Positions 1-5,169 of a DNA stretch of 6,073 nt are shown one piece after another. A model generated the notes under the pieces. The model searched no databases. It was given only the letters and a program-made list of their open reading frames with translations, and was not told the origin of the DNA. The translations under genes and the position numbers were made by a program. Within the stretch, counting starts at the first letter, position 1. Every line of letters begins with the position of its first letter. This DNA is from Candidatus Aerophobota bacterium (GTDB lineage Bacteria; Chlamydiota; Chlamydiia; Chlamydiales; GCA-2402025), in contig NVUU01000047.1 of the NCBI GenBank assembly GCA_002402025.1, positions 7,229 to 13,301 on the forward strand, written 5' to 3'.

Positions 1-2
1 CA

Positions 3-524
3 AAGAAGGAAAATCCAAAAGTTTTAAATCTTTTTGCCTATACAGGTCTTGCATCACTTTATCTTGCAAAGCATGGGGCGCATGTCACACACCTTGATGC
101 ATCTAAAAAAGCTGTTGCTTGGGCAAAAGAAAACGCAAAACTCTCTAACCTTACAGATGCTCCTATAAGGTACATCATTGATGATGTACTCAAATTCTTA
201 AAAAGAGAGATTAGAAGGGGATCGAAATACGATGCCATTTTACTTGATCCTCCAACTTTTGGTAGGGGCACAAAGAACGAGCTTTTTGTGATAGAAGAGC
301 ACATGATGGAGCTTTTAAAACTCTGTAAAGAGCTTCTTGCAAAAGATCCTCTTTTCTTGCTACTTACATGTCACACTCCGGGGTTCACACCGATGGTGCT
401 AAAAAATGTAGCAAGGCAAGTTTTTGGAAAAGCCCCAAACTATGAAGCAGATGAGATGCTTCTTGAGAATGATACAAAGCTTGCTCTTTCATCTGGTGCC
501 TTTGTGAGGCTTGTGTATGGATAA
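3..524 (+). CDS. Class I SAM-dependent RNA methyltransferase, COG1092/RlmI-like (C-terminal part; start lies before the window)
   Basis: Likely transfers a methyl group from S-adenosylmethionine to RNA, probably 23S rRNA by analogy with the RlmI/RlmK family. The reading frame is open from base 3 to the TAA at 522-524, giving 173 visible residues. The SAM-binding motif I is LNLFAYTG (visible residues 8-15). It is followed by an acidic motif II (HLDAS, around residue 32) and the family's DPPTFGRG motif (82-89), where the DPP stretch is the usual catalytic loop. TCHTPG (122-127) fits the later strand of the Rossmann fold. The N-terminal part, which in relatives carries a PUA-like or other RNA-binding region, is outside the window, so subfamily and substrate cannot be fixed. 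The next gene starts 8 bases before this stop, which suggests co-transcription. An internal ATG at 304 is not the start, because the fold is intact upstream of it. Confidence 0.85.
   Translation, partial: KKENPKVLNLFAYTGLASLYLAKHGAHVTHLDASKKAVAWAKENAKLSNLTDAPIRYIIDDVLKFLKREIRRGSKYDAILLDPPTFGRGTKNELFVIEEHMMELLKLCKELLAKDPLFLLLTCHTPGFTPMVLKNVARQVFGKAPNYEADEMLLENDTKLALSSGAFVRLVYG
504..509 (+). promoter_or_regulatory. Ribosome binding site that sets the TrmH-family start
   Basis: GTGAGG lies 7 bases before the ATG at 517, good Shine-Dalgarno spacing. The alternative TTG at 511 would sit almost on top of it and the ATG at 526 would be 16 bases away, so 517 is preferred. The site lies inside the preceding coding sequence. 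Confidence 0.55.
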
Positions 525-1356
525 CATGACGCCGATAGAGGTCTTGACCTCCCATCAGAATCCTAAGATTAAACAGATCATTAAGCTAAGAGACAAAAGA
601 GCAAGAGATAAGACGAAAAAGTTTTTAATCGAAGGTTTTAGAGAGCTCTCAAGAGCGATTCATTTTGGATACCCTATTGAAAGCGTGTTTTTCTCAAGAG
701 AGCATTTTCTTGGAGTGAATGAAGAAGCCCTTTTAGAAAAGTGCGGTAAAACAGCTATGCTCTACGAGCTGCCTGATTATCTCTTTGAAAAAATCTCCTA
801 TAGAGATAGGCCGGATGGTCTCCTTGCCATCGCCCCTATTATAGGGGAGACTCTTTCTTCCTTCGAGAAGAAGGTCCTAAGCTCTGCTAAAGATGAGCCT
901 CTTCTACTGCTTATAGCAGAGTCTATAGAGAAGCCTGGGAACCTTGGCTCGATCTTGCGCTCTTCAGATGCCGCCGGCGTTCATGGAGTGATCCTTACAG
1001 ATAAAAAGACAGATGTCTTTAATCCAAATGTTGTAAGAGCAAGTATTGGAACGCTCTTTAGCGTCCCTATTCTTGAATGCAGCTCCTCTGATGCTTTTAG
1101 CTTTTTAGAAAAGCATAAGGTAAAGCTTGTTGCGACAACTCCTCATACAGATAGTCTGTTTACTGAAGTAGATCTAAAAGGACCGATAGCTATTGCTATG
1201 GGAACAGAGCAGCTTGGCCTTTCTGATGAGATACTAAAGCGCTCTGAGATCAAAGTGAAAATCCCTATGTTCGGGATCGCAGACTCATTAAATGTTGCAG
1301 CAAGTGCAACACTTGCGATTTACGAAGCCGTTCGTCAAAGAGGATTAGCGCTATGA
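517..1356 (+). CDS. TrmH/SpoU-family RNA 2'-O-ribose methyltransferase
   Basis: SAM-dependent methylation of a ribose 2'-OH in rRNA or tRNA; the target nucleotide cannot be read from sequence. The protein has 279 residues, a full length for two-domain members. Residues 11-110 form the N-terminal SpoU substrate-binding domain (SHQNPKIK, then FLIEGFREL). Residues 128-275 form the trefoil-knot SPOUT domain with all three motifs: motif 1 with N142 and R148 (GNLGSILR), motif 2 GTEQLGL (229-235, with E231), and motif 3 IPMFGIADSLNVAAS (249-263, with S257, N259 and A261). The catalytic and SAM-binding positions of the family are therefore present. The start is the ATG at 517, which overlaps the upstream methyltransferase gene by 8 bases. 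The stop overlaps the next gene in an ATGA. In C. trachomatis a spoU gene also sits beside a SAM-methyltransferase gene (from memory). Confidence 0.93.
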   Translation: MDNMTPIEVLTSHQNPKIKQIIKLRDKRARDKTKKFLIEGFRELSRAIHFGYPIESVFFSREHFLGVNEEALLEKCGKTAMLYELPDYLFEKISYRDRPDGLLAIAPIIGETLSSFEKKVLSSAKDEPLLLLIAESIEKPGNLGSILRSSDAAGVHGVILTDKKTDVFNPNVVRASIGTLFSVPILECSSSDAFSFLEKHKVKLVATTPHTDSLFTEVDLKGPIAIAMGTEQLGLSDEILKRSEIKVKIPMFGIADSLNVAASATLAIYEAVRQRGLAL

Positions 1357-1985
1357 TCATTCTCTTTGAAGATAATCACCTTATTATTGTGGACAAACCA
1401 GCAGGCCTTCCTACTCAAGTATCTCTTGATCACAAAAAAGCTTTAGAAACGAAGCTGAAAGCTTTTATCAAGAAAAGAGATAAGAAAGAGGGGAATGTCT
1501 ACCTACATGCTGTACATAGGCTTGATAAAGAAGTAAGCGGTATTGTGATCTTTGCAAAAACATCAAAAGCTCTCTCTCGTATGCAAGAGCATTTAAGAAA
1601 CGGACTTGTTGAGAAACTTTACCAGGCAGAGGTAGAGGGAGTTCTTGCAAAAAGTTCTTCACGTCTGATCAACTACCTTGTGAAAAAACCCCACAGATCG
1701 GTTGTTTATAAGCAAGCCTCTAAAGAAGCTAAAAAGGCAGAACTCACCTACAGGGTTCTTAGACAAGAAGGGAATAGAGCTTTTCTTGAGATAAAACTCA
1801 TCACAGGTAGGTATCATCAGATAAGAGTGCAACTCTCGCACCTTGGTCACCCTGTTATTGGTGATAGTAAATACGGCTCTTCAAAACAAAAGAGTTCTAT
1901 TGCTCTTAAGCATATAAGAGTTTCTTTCCCCCACATCATCACCAAAGAAAAAATGACAGTTACTCTAGATGCAAAAATGGACTAA
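1353..1985 (+). CDS. RluA-family pseudouridine synthase (single domain, no S4)
   Basis: Isomerises uridine to pseudouridine in rRNA or tRNA; the site is not predictable here. The protein has 210 residues. The N-terminal EDNHLIIVDKPAGLP (6-20) is the classic RluA start. The catalytic motif HRLD is at 55-58, with D58 as the nucleophilic aspartate. The motif TGRYHQIRVQ (151-160) and GDSKYG (170-175) complete the fold. There is no N-terminal S4 RNA-binding domain, so it resembles compact RluA/TruC-like members rather than RluB/RluD types. The ATG at 1353 overlaps the previous stop as ATGA. AGAGGA at 1339-1344 lies 8 bases upstream as Shine-Dalgarno, so translation is probably coupled. It is the last gene of the plus-strand RNA-modification cluster. 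No convincing plus-strand terminator was seen after it. Confidence 0.92.
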   Translation: MIILFEDNHLIIVDKPAGLPTQVSLDHKKALETKLKAFIKKRDKKEGNVYLHAVHRLDKEVSGIVIFAKTSKALSRMQEHLRNGLVEKLYQAEVEGVLAKSSSRLINYLVKKPHRSVVYKQASKEAKKAELTYRVLRQEGNRAFLEIKLITGRYHQIRVQLSHLGHPVIGDSKYGSSKQKSSIALKHIRVSFPHIITKEKMTVTLDAKMD

Positions 1986-2020
1986 TTCTTTTTGTAACCA
2001 GTTAGTTTATATTTGTTTGT

Positions 2021-2046
2021 AAAAAATATTGATGGAATCGTCAATA
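2021..2046 (-). terminator. Second terminator-like hairpin downstream of asd
   Basis: Read on the minus strand, TATTGACG (2046-2039), a four-base loop and CATCAATA (2034-2027) form a stem of six pairs, one C-A mismatch and one G-C pair, directly followed by six T (2026-2021). The stem is AT-rich and weak, but the order stem then T-run fits only the minus strand, downstream of asd. Its upstream arm overlaps the T-rich tail of the neighbouring hairpin. Confidence 0.4.
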
Positions 2047-2069
2047 AAATAAAAAAGAGTTTCCTCTTC
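2046..2069 (-). terminator. Terminator-like hairpin downstream of asd
   Basis: On the minus strand AAGAG (2068-2064), a GAAA tetraloop (2063-2060) and CTCTT (2059-2055) form a five-pair stem, extendable by a G-U pair, running into a T-rich tract down to 2046. It begins about 83 bases after the asd stop. The stem is short, but a GNRA loop plus a T-tract in the right orientation supports a Rho-independent terminator. The same bases read on the plus strand have no T-run after the stem. Confidence 0.45.
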
Positions 2070-2114
2070 ATGTGATTATCTGCTGTTAGATCTAAAATGA
2101 TGTGTTTTTCTAAG

Positions 2115-2139
2115 TTAAATCTGCGCCTCTGCGTTTTAA
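2115..2139. repeat. Short CGCAGA-type direct repeat flanked by inverted TTAAA/TTTAA
   Basis: TCTGCG occurs twice (2120-2125 and 2128-2133) separated by CC. On the minus strand this reads CGCAGAGGCGCAGA. The core is bracketed by TTAAA (2115-2119) and TTTAA (2135-2139). It stands out as a GC-rich island in an AT-rich gap. Similar CGCAGAGGCGCAGAG-like stretches recur in intergenic DNA of several bacteria as I recall, so this may be one copy of a dispersed repeat. A 10-bp palindrome, TTAGATCTAA, lies nearby at 2086-2095. No other copy exists in this window. Confidence 0.35.
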
Positions 2140-2151
2140 AGACAGTTAGTA

Positions 2152-3147
2152 TTAGATTAAGATAAGACTGCTGCCGATAAGGTATTCCAAAATCTGAAAG
2201 GCGTTAAGCGCAGCTCCTTTTAGGAGCTGGTCTCCAACAACCCAGAGCGATAGTCTTGTGGGGTCAACAGGGTCTATTCGTATCCTAGAACATAGGATTT
2301 TTTGGTTTTCAATAGCCTCGTGAGAACTGAGTTGCATTTTGGGCTGGGCATAAATTTCAATCCCTGGAAAGGCGCGCAATTCCTTGAAAGCCTCTTCTTC
2401 TGTAAGAGGATCTTCAAAATCCACATGTAGCGAGATGCCATGAACGCGTAATGTGGGAACTCTTATGCATTGGCAAGAGATAGACAAAGTCGGGTCTTCA
2501 AGGATCTTTCTTGTCTCAAAGATCATTTTTGTTTCTTCGAGATTGTCTTGGCAATTTTCGATGCTTGCTGGATGAGGATAGAGGTTGAATGCATAAGAGA
2601 GAGAGGAAAGAGATGCGCTTCTTTTCAGAGCATAGCGTTTCGTCTCTTCAAGAAGAGAGCCAAGAAGCTTTCTGCCACCTCCACTTGCTGCTTGGTACGT
2701 GCTTGCGCAGATACGTTTTAGTTTATACCTTTTGTGCAGAGGATAAAGAGCCATAAGCATAATAGAGGTTGTGCAATTAGGCGAGGCGATTACCCTTGGT
2801 CTTGTTTCAAGAAGATGACCATTGATTTCTGGGATGATAAGAGGAACGGCTTTATGTGTCCGAAAGGCACTAGAAAGATCAATCACAGTAGGTCTTTGTA
2901 GGTGAGGGATGTAATCTTTTGAAATTTCTGATCCTGCAAGAAAGAACACAACATCACAGAGTTCCAAGGTTTCTAAAGAAACAGCGGTTATGGGATGCCA
3001 TTTTCCTTTCAATAAAATGGGATCACATAGCTTTTTTTGTGAGTTAAATAAAAAGATTTTCTCAAAGGGAATCTGAGAATAATTAATGATTTTCAGAAGC
3101 TCTTCTCCGACAAGTCCTGTCGCCCCAACAATCCCTATGGTCGCCAT
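2152..3147 (-). CDS. asd: Aspartate-semialdehyde dehydrogenase
   Basis: NADPH-dependent reduction of L-aspartyl-4-phosphate to aspartate-4-semialdehyde, the branch point to diaminopimelate/lysine and to homoserine-derived amino acids; cytosolic. The protein has 331 residues, normal for the family. The N-terminal dinucleotide-binding motif is GATGLVGEE (8-16). The catalytic cysteine is C125 in ASPNCTT (121-127). TYQAASGGG (150-158) supplies the conserved glutamine Q152. RVPTLRVHG (229-237) carries the active-site region R229/H236. The C-terminal helix is KGAALNAFQILEYL (310-323). All key residues are intact. The ATG is followed at once by the Rossmann strand, so the start is secure. The Shine-Dalgarno is weak (TAGG, separated from the ATG by eight T). 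It stands alone on the minus strand between two plus-strand clusters. In Chlamydiaceae I recall asd clustered with lysC and dap genes, so this placement differs. Confidence 0.95.
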   Translation of the reverse strand: MATIGIVGATGLVGEELLKIINYSQIPFEKIFLFNSQKKLCDPILLKGKWHPITAVSLETLELCDVVFFLAGSEISKDYIPHLQRPTVIDLSSAFRTHKAVPLIIPEINGHLLETRPRVIASPNCTTSIMLMALYPLHKRYKLKRICASTYQAASGGGRKLLGSLLEETKRYALKRSASLSSLSYAFNLYPHPASIENCQDNLEETKMIFETRKILEDPTLSISCQCIRVPTLRVHGISLHVDFEDPLTEEEAFKELRAFPGIEIYAQPKMQLSSHEAIENQKILCSRIRIDPVDPTRLSLWVVGDQLLKGAALNAFQILEYLIGSSLILI

Positions 3148-3204
3148 AAAAAAAACCTACATATTCAGTGCGGCCGTATTGTTATCATAGGTGGGTTTTA
3201 TGGC
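3143..3204. repeat. Inverted repeat that includes the asd start codon
   Basis: GCCATAAAA (3143-3151) is exactly reverse-complementary to TTTTATGGC (3196-3204). After four extra A in the left arm the match continues as CCTAC (3156-3160) against GTGGG (3191-3195) with one mismatch. The asd ATG and its TAGG ribosome site both lie in the left arm. In an RNA that began upstream of 3204 the arms could pair and hide the start. A shorter inverted repeat, GTTATC (3181-3186) and GATAAC (3218-3223), overlaps it. Confidence 0.5.
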
Positions 3205-3212
3205 AAGATGAA
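3184..3212 (-). promoter_or_regulatory. Candidate sigma70-type promoter for asd
   Basis: On the minus strand TATGAT (3189-3184) matches the -10 consensus at five of six positions. With a 17-base spacer the -35 position is TTCATC (3212-3207), matching three of six. Initiation would fall near 3177, about 30 bases before the ATG. The -35 box is poor, so this is tentative. The spacer coincides with the right arm of the inverted repeat, so a protein bound there would affect the promoter. Confidence 0.35.
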
Positions 3213-3410
3213 TCCCAGATAACACAATGGAATTAAATGAGAGCCCTTTCTAATTTTTTATCTTTTTAAAGTGCATTGGTGTGCTCAAAACCAAAGCACA
3301 TTTCTTAATATTACTAGATTTTTTTTTCTTTATTCTATACACTCCGTCGGAAGCCAGCCTTAATACTGCGTTTTTACTACTGTGTTTGAAAATTACTAAT
3401 GGGTGCTGAC
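3205..3410. other. Divergent intergenic control region, with a stem-loop at 3271-3299
   Basis: No gene is seen between asd and gmhA; the longest reading frames are composition-driven. The stretch is AT-rich with T runs at 3254-3259 and 3319-3328. GTGCATTGG (3271-3279) and CCAAAGCAC (3291-3299) pair at eight of nine positions around an 11-base loop. An alternative pairing is GTGCT (3281-3285) with AGCAC (3295-3299). No T-run follows either on the plus strand. A TATACA at 3336-3341 is a possible -10 for the gmhA operon, but no good -35 accompanies it. The gmhA promoter must lie here unless transcription enters from elsewhere. Confidence 0.45.
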
Positions 3411-4046
3411 ATGAAAGAAGCCATCTTACATTCCGCAAAGGATGCTGTAAAAGCTGCAAAGCTACTACTCGAAGATAGATCGGTTTCTTTTATTGAAAGC
3501 GCAACACTGCTGATTACCTCATGCTACAAAGAAGGTGGTAAACTCTTAATTGCGGGTAACGGTGGGTCTCTTTGCGATGCGATGCATTTCGCAGAAGAGC
3601 TCACAGGATATTACCGCGAAAAAAGAGCAGCCCTTGCTGCTGTAGCACTTTCAGATCCTGGTCACATGAGCTGTGTTGCTAATGACACAGGCTTTGATGA
3701 GGTGTTTGTAAGATCAGTAGAAGCTTTAGCAAGACCTGGAGACATCTTAATTGTTCTTACGACAAGTGGCAATTCTAAAAATCTCCACAAAGCGGTCTTA
3801 GCAGCTAAAAAGAAAAAAATAAATACCATTGCCTTTCTTGGAAAAACAGGCGGATGTATTAAGGGTCTTTCCGATCTTGAATGGATCGTTGAAGGATTTA
3901 AATACTCGGATCGTATCCAAGAAGTTCATATGGCAGCGATTCATATGATTATTGAAATGGTAGAAAAACAACTTTTTGATCTTTCGTTGACAAAGAGTAT
4001 AGAGCCTCCTTTACACAGCCAACCTCGAGTGAAGGCTCATCTGTGA
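3411..4046 (+). CDS. gmhA: Phosphoheptose isomerase (sedoheptulose 7-phosphate isomerase)
   Basis: Converts sedoheptulose 7-phosphate to D-glycero-D-manno-heptose 7-phosphate, the first step of ADP-heptose synthesis for the LPS inner core; cytosolic SIS-domain enzyme, usually a tetramer. From the ATG at 3411 it has 211 residues. It aligns by eye without gaps to E. coli GmhA over most of its length: GNGGSLCDAMHFAEELTG (49-66) with H59 and E63 (catalytic base position, E65 in E. coli), TTSGNS (117-122) for phosphate binding, and DRIQEVHMAAIH (167-178) with Q170 and H178 (H180 in E. coli). About 20 extra residues at the C-terminus exceed the 192-residue E. coli protein. An in-frame ATG at 3399 adds four residues; 3411 was chosen because it matches the E. 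coli N-terminus. Neither has a strong Shine-Dalgarno (GGGTG at 3401-3405 is weak). The stop overlaps lpxK as GTGA. Confidence 0.92.
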   Translation: MKEAILHSAKDAVKAAKLLLEDRSVSFIESATLLITSCYKEGGKLLIAGNGGSLCDAMHFAEELTGYYREKRAALAAVALSDPGHMSCVANDTGFDEVFVRSVEALARPGDILIVLTTSGNSKNLHKAVLAAKKKKINTIAFLGKTGGCIKGLSDLEWIVEGFKYSDRIQEVHMAAIHMIIEMVEKQLFDLSLTKSIEPPLHSQPRVKAHL

Positions 4047-5149
4047 TTTTTCCTTCTTTTGTTAAGTTTAAGCAGGGGATGAACATAGAAATGTTCATCG
4101 TGAGAATCATAGAAGCAAAAAAAGTTTGTTTTTTCGCAAAAAGTATAAGAGGAGTGCTCTATATAGTGAGCCTTCTTTTTAGAGTGATCGTCTCTTTTAA
4201 AAACCTGCTCTACTCATGCAGGATTTTAAAAGAAAAAGAAGCGAAACTTCCCACAGTATGCGTGGGGAATATCGTTGCAGGAGGCGTTGGAAAAACACCT
4301 TTTGTAGAGATGCTTGTAAATGATCTCGCACTAGAAAATACAGCGGTGATTTCAAGAGGTTATAGAAGCCTTGGCGCAAGTCGGAAAAATGTTCTCCGTC
4401 CTGTAGATGCAAACTACTGCGGTGATGAAGCCTTCCTTCTGCAAAGAAAAATGCCAAAGACACTTGTTCTTGTAAGCCGGAATAGAAAGCTTGCTATCGA
4501 TGCTGCTATTAGAAGAGGAGCTGAGATCGCGATTTTAGACGATGGAATGCAGTCGAGGTCTTTAAAAAAACAAGTGCTTATAGCTCTTGTTAATGCAAAA
4601 GATCCCTTTGGGAAAGGATACTTCCTTCCAAGAGGTTATTTAAGAGAGTCGCCAAAAGCTCTTAGTAGGGCAGACTATATATGCGTGACAAACGTAGAGA
4701 GTAAAAAGCAGTATGATCTGCTTTTTCAAGAACTTAAAAAATTTACCCCAGCAAAAATTATGGGGGGCAAGAAGCAAGCAACAGGAGTGTGTGGACAAAA
4801 GAGCTATAGTATAGAAGCCTTGCATAGGAAAAAAGTAGGAGCATTTTGCGGACTTGGTGATCCAGGTCAGTTTTTTGAGATGCTAAGCAGCCTGCATCTA
4901 CATGTAGTAGAAAATAAGGTGCTTTGCGATCATAAGAAACTAGAAGAGAAAGCCCTAGAAGATTTTATAGCGAAAAGCAAGGCAGAAGGAGCTGAATTTG
5001 TTCTGTGCACTGAAAAAGATTATGTGAAACTTGATACTGAAAGAAGTTACGAACTTCCAGTTTGCTTTTTGCAGATAGTTTTCAAAGTAGAGTACGAAAC
5101 GAAAAATTATAACGATTTACTAGCATCTACTTTGAAGTTAACGAATTAA
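4043..5149 (+). CDS. lpxK: Tetraacyldisaccharide 4'-kinase (lipid A 4'-kinase)
   Basis: ATP-dependent 4'-phosphorylation of the tetraacyldisaccharide 1-phosphate in lipid A synthesis, giving lipid IVA; acts on the inner face of the cytoplasmic membrane. The frame from the GTG at 4043 has 368 residues. A hydrophobic segment at about 36-52 fits the N-terminal membrane anchor. The P-loop is GNIVAGGVGKTP (75-86). SRGY (104-107), GDE (127-129, with the catalytic-dyad Asp position D128), DDGMQ (166-170), the DH of CDHKK (H297, dyad His position) and TEKD (323-326) are all in family order. The start is uncertain: GTG 4043 has GAAGG 7 bases upstream and overlaps the gmhA stop, while ATG 4079 and ATG 4091 are in frame, and 4091 gives an N-terminus closer to the E. 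coli length. A perfect hairpin covers both ATGs. The stop lies 20 bases before the symporter gene. Confidence 0.93.
   Translation: MIFPSFVKFKQGMNIEMFIVRIIEAKKVCFFAKSIRGVLYIVSLLFRVIVSFKNLLYSCRILKEKEAKLPTVCVGNIVAGGVGKTPFVEMLVNDLALENTAVISRGYRSLGASRKNVLRPVDANYCGDEAFLLQRKMPKTLVLVSRNRKLAIDAAIRRGAEIAILDDGMQSRSLKKQVLIALVNAKDPFGKGYFLPRGYLRESPKALSRADYICVTNVESKKQYDLLFQELKKFTPAKIMGGKKQATGVCGQKSYSIEALHRKKVGAFCGLGDPGQFFEMLSSLHLHVVENKVLCDHKKLEEKALEDFIAKSKAEGAEFVLCTEKDYVKLDTERSYELPVCFLQIVFKVEYETKNYNDLLASTLKLTN
4078..4099 (+). promoter_or_regulatory. Perfect 9-bp hairpin/palindrome over the alternative lpxK starts
   Basis: GATGAACAT (4078-4086), loop AGAA (4087-4090), ATGTTCATC (4091-4099): all nine pairs are complementary. 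The in-frame ATG 4079 lies in the left arm and ATG 4091 begins the right arm. A ribosome-site-like AGGGG (4074-4078) touches its left edge. It could be an RNA hairpin acting on lpxK translation, a DNA operator, or a chance palindrome in codons. No T-run follows, so it is not a terminator. Confidence 0.5.
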
Positions 5150-5155
5150 ATTAGA

Positions 5156-5162
5156 AGAGAGG
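5156..5162 (+). promoter_or_regulatory. Strong ribosome binding site of the symporter gene
   Basis: AGAGAGG ends 7 bases before the ATG at 5170. It is the best Shine-Dalgarno in the window, placed in the 20-base gap after lpxK, which suggests the symporter is translated independently of lpxK from the same transcript. Confidence 0.6.
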
Positions 5163-5169
5163 CAAGAAT

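Noticed and set aside
59..304. Minus-strand reading frames inside genes (59-304, 1468-1662, 1659-1850, 4197-4463, 4640-4825, 5541-5756)
   Set aside because: All lie opposite well-supported coding regions and have no family features.
288..524. A separate 78-residue gene starting at 288
   Set aside because: It is only the tail of the methyltransferase frame, which is open back to base 3 and carries motif I and DPPTFG upstream.
1986..2020. A plus-strand terminator right after the RluA-family gene (ACTAA...TTAGT around 1981-2006)
   Set aside because: The stem is only five AT-rich pairs with a 16-base loop, and the T-run lies inside the loop rather than after the stem.
2470..2721. An 83-residue plus-strand reading frame
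   Set aside because: It is antisense to the conserved core of asd and shows no recognisable motif or ribosome site; the asd frame explains the DNA.
3200..3211. A short plus-strand leader peptide (ATG GCA AGA TGA)
   Set aside because: Three codons only, with no downstream gene near enough to be controlled; more likely the mirror image of the asd start in the inverted repeat.
3250..3459. A 69-residue minus-strand frame between asd and gmhA
   Set aside because: It is lysine-rich low-complexity in its middle, overlaps the gmhA start, and lacks recognisable motifs; it reflects A/T runs.
4078..4099. The lpxK palindrome as a LexA (Cheo-box) site because of GAAC...GTTC
   Set aside because: The half-sites are separated by eight bases, not the four of the known GAAC-N4-GTTC box.
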